The position numbers and the translations under genes were made by a program. Positions 42,669 through 42,678 of a stretch of DNA of 42,678 bases are shown here, piece after piece. The stretch spans positions 1 through 42,678 of the forward strand of contig JAEUOY010000071.1 in the NCBI GenBank assembly GCA_016790515.1. Reading direction: 5' to 3'. Position 1 is the stretch's first letter; every line of letters starts with the position of its first letter. Source of the stretch: Burkholderiaceae bacterium. Its GTDB lineage: Bacteria; Pseudomonadota; Gammaproteobacteria; Burkholderiales; Burkholderiaceae_C. The notes below the pieces were generated by a model that saw only the letters and a program-made list of their open reading frames with translations, was not told the DNA's origin and did not search any database.

Positions 42669-42678
42669 GGTCGAAGGG

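Overview
The window is very GC-rich. Its gene content points to a betaproteobacterium of the order Burkholderiales, probably a Rubrivivax/Leptothrix/Piscinibacter-type lineage. The indicators are a minor-pilin operon ending in pilY1, DUF1840 and DUF3422 proteins, a PEP-CTERM protein, a solitary ruvB and a PCu(A)C copper chaperone. The genus is an inference.

Left part (1-15.8 kb): the 3' end of an extracellular contractile injection system (eCIS, a phage-tail-like particle) and its cargo module, all on the plus strand and tightly packed. After a truncated gene come a 1654-aa protein with two lectin-like modules, the CIS tape-measure protein, the Afp15-type AAA+ ATPase (ATGA overlap), a 1717-aa DUF4157 protein, a 131-aa acidic protein and a pentapeptide-repeat protein (ATGA overlap). 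Sheath, tube and baseplate genes are not in the window and would be expected to the left. The DUF4157 protein has the layout of a delivered polymorphic toxin: N-terminal HEAAH domain, CxC...CxxC knuckle, long Ala/Gly-rich and helical stalk, a hydrophobic segment, and a C-terminal domain with GIY-YIG nuclease-like features. The small gene behind it is a natural immunity candidate and the pentapeptide protein a possible adaptor. This is the most interesting part of the window.

Middle part (15.8-33 kb): ordinary chromosomal genes. Two small unknown proteins and an EamA permease are on the minus strand. Divergent from them are a 3-hydroxyisobutyrate-dehydrogenase-like enzyme and a MmgE/PrpD protein. 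Then follow a soluble PAS hybrid histidine kinase, a PEP-CTERM protein, an acyl-CoA synthetase, DUF3422 and TRIC-type membrane proteins (minus), a translationally coupled pair of c-di-GMP proteins (HD-GYP, then PAS-GGDQF-EAL), a DUF1840 protein, a PEBP-like protein and a histidine phosphatase. Several perfect inverted repeats lie in the intergenic gaps. One gap of about 645 bp (30505-31149) has no supported gene but three stem-loops close together.

Right part (33-42.7 kb): a minus-strand type IV pilus minor-pilin operon in the order pilE-like, fimT/gspH, pilV, pilW, pilX, pilY1, followed closely by a TonB-like gene. Upstream of it is ruvB (minus), and divergent from ruvB is a periplasmic PCu(A)C copper chaperone (plus). 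No tRNA, rRNA, IS element, CRISPR array or integrase was seen.
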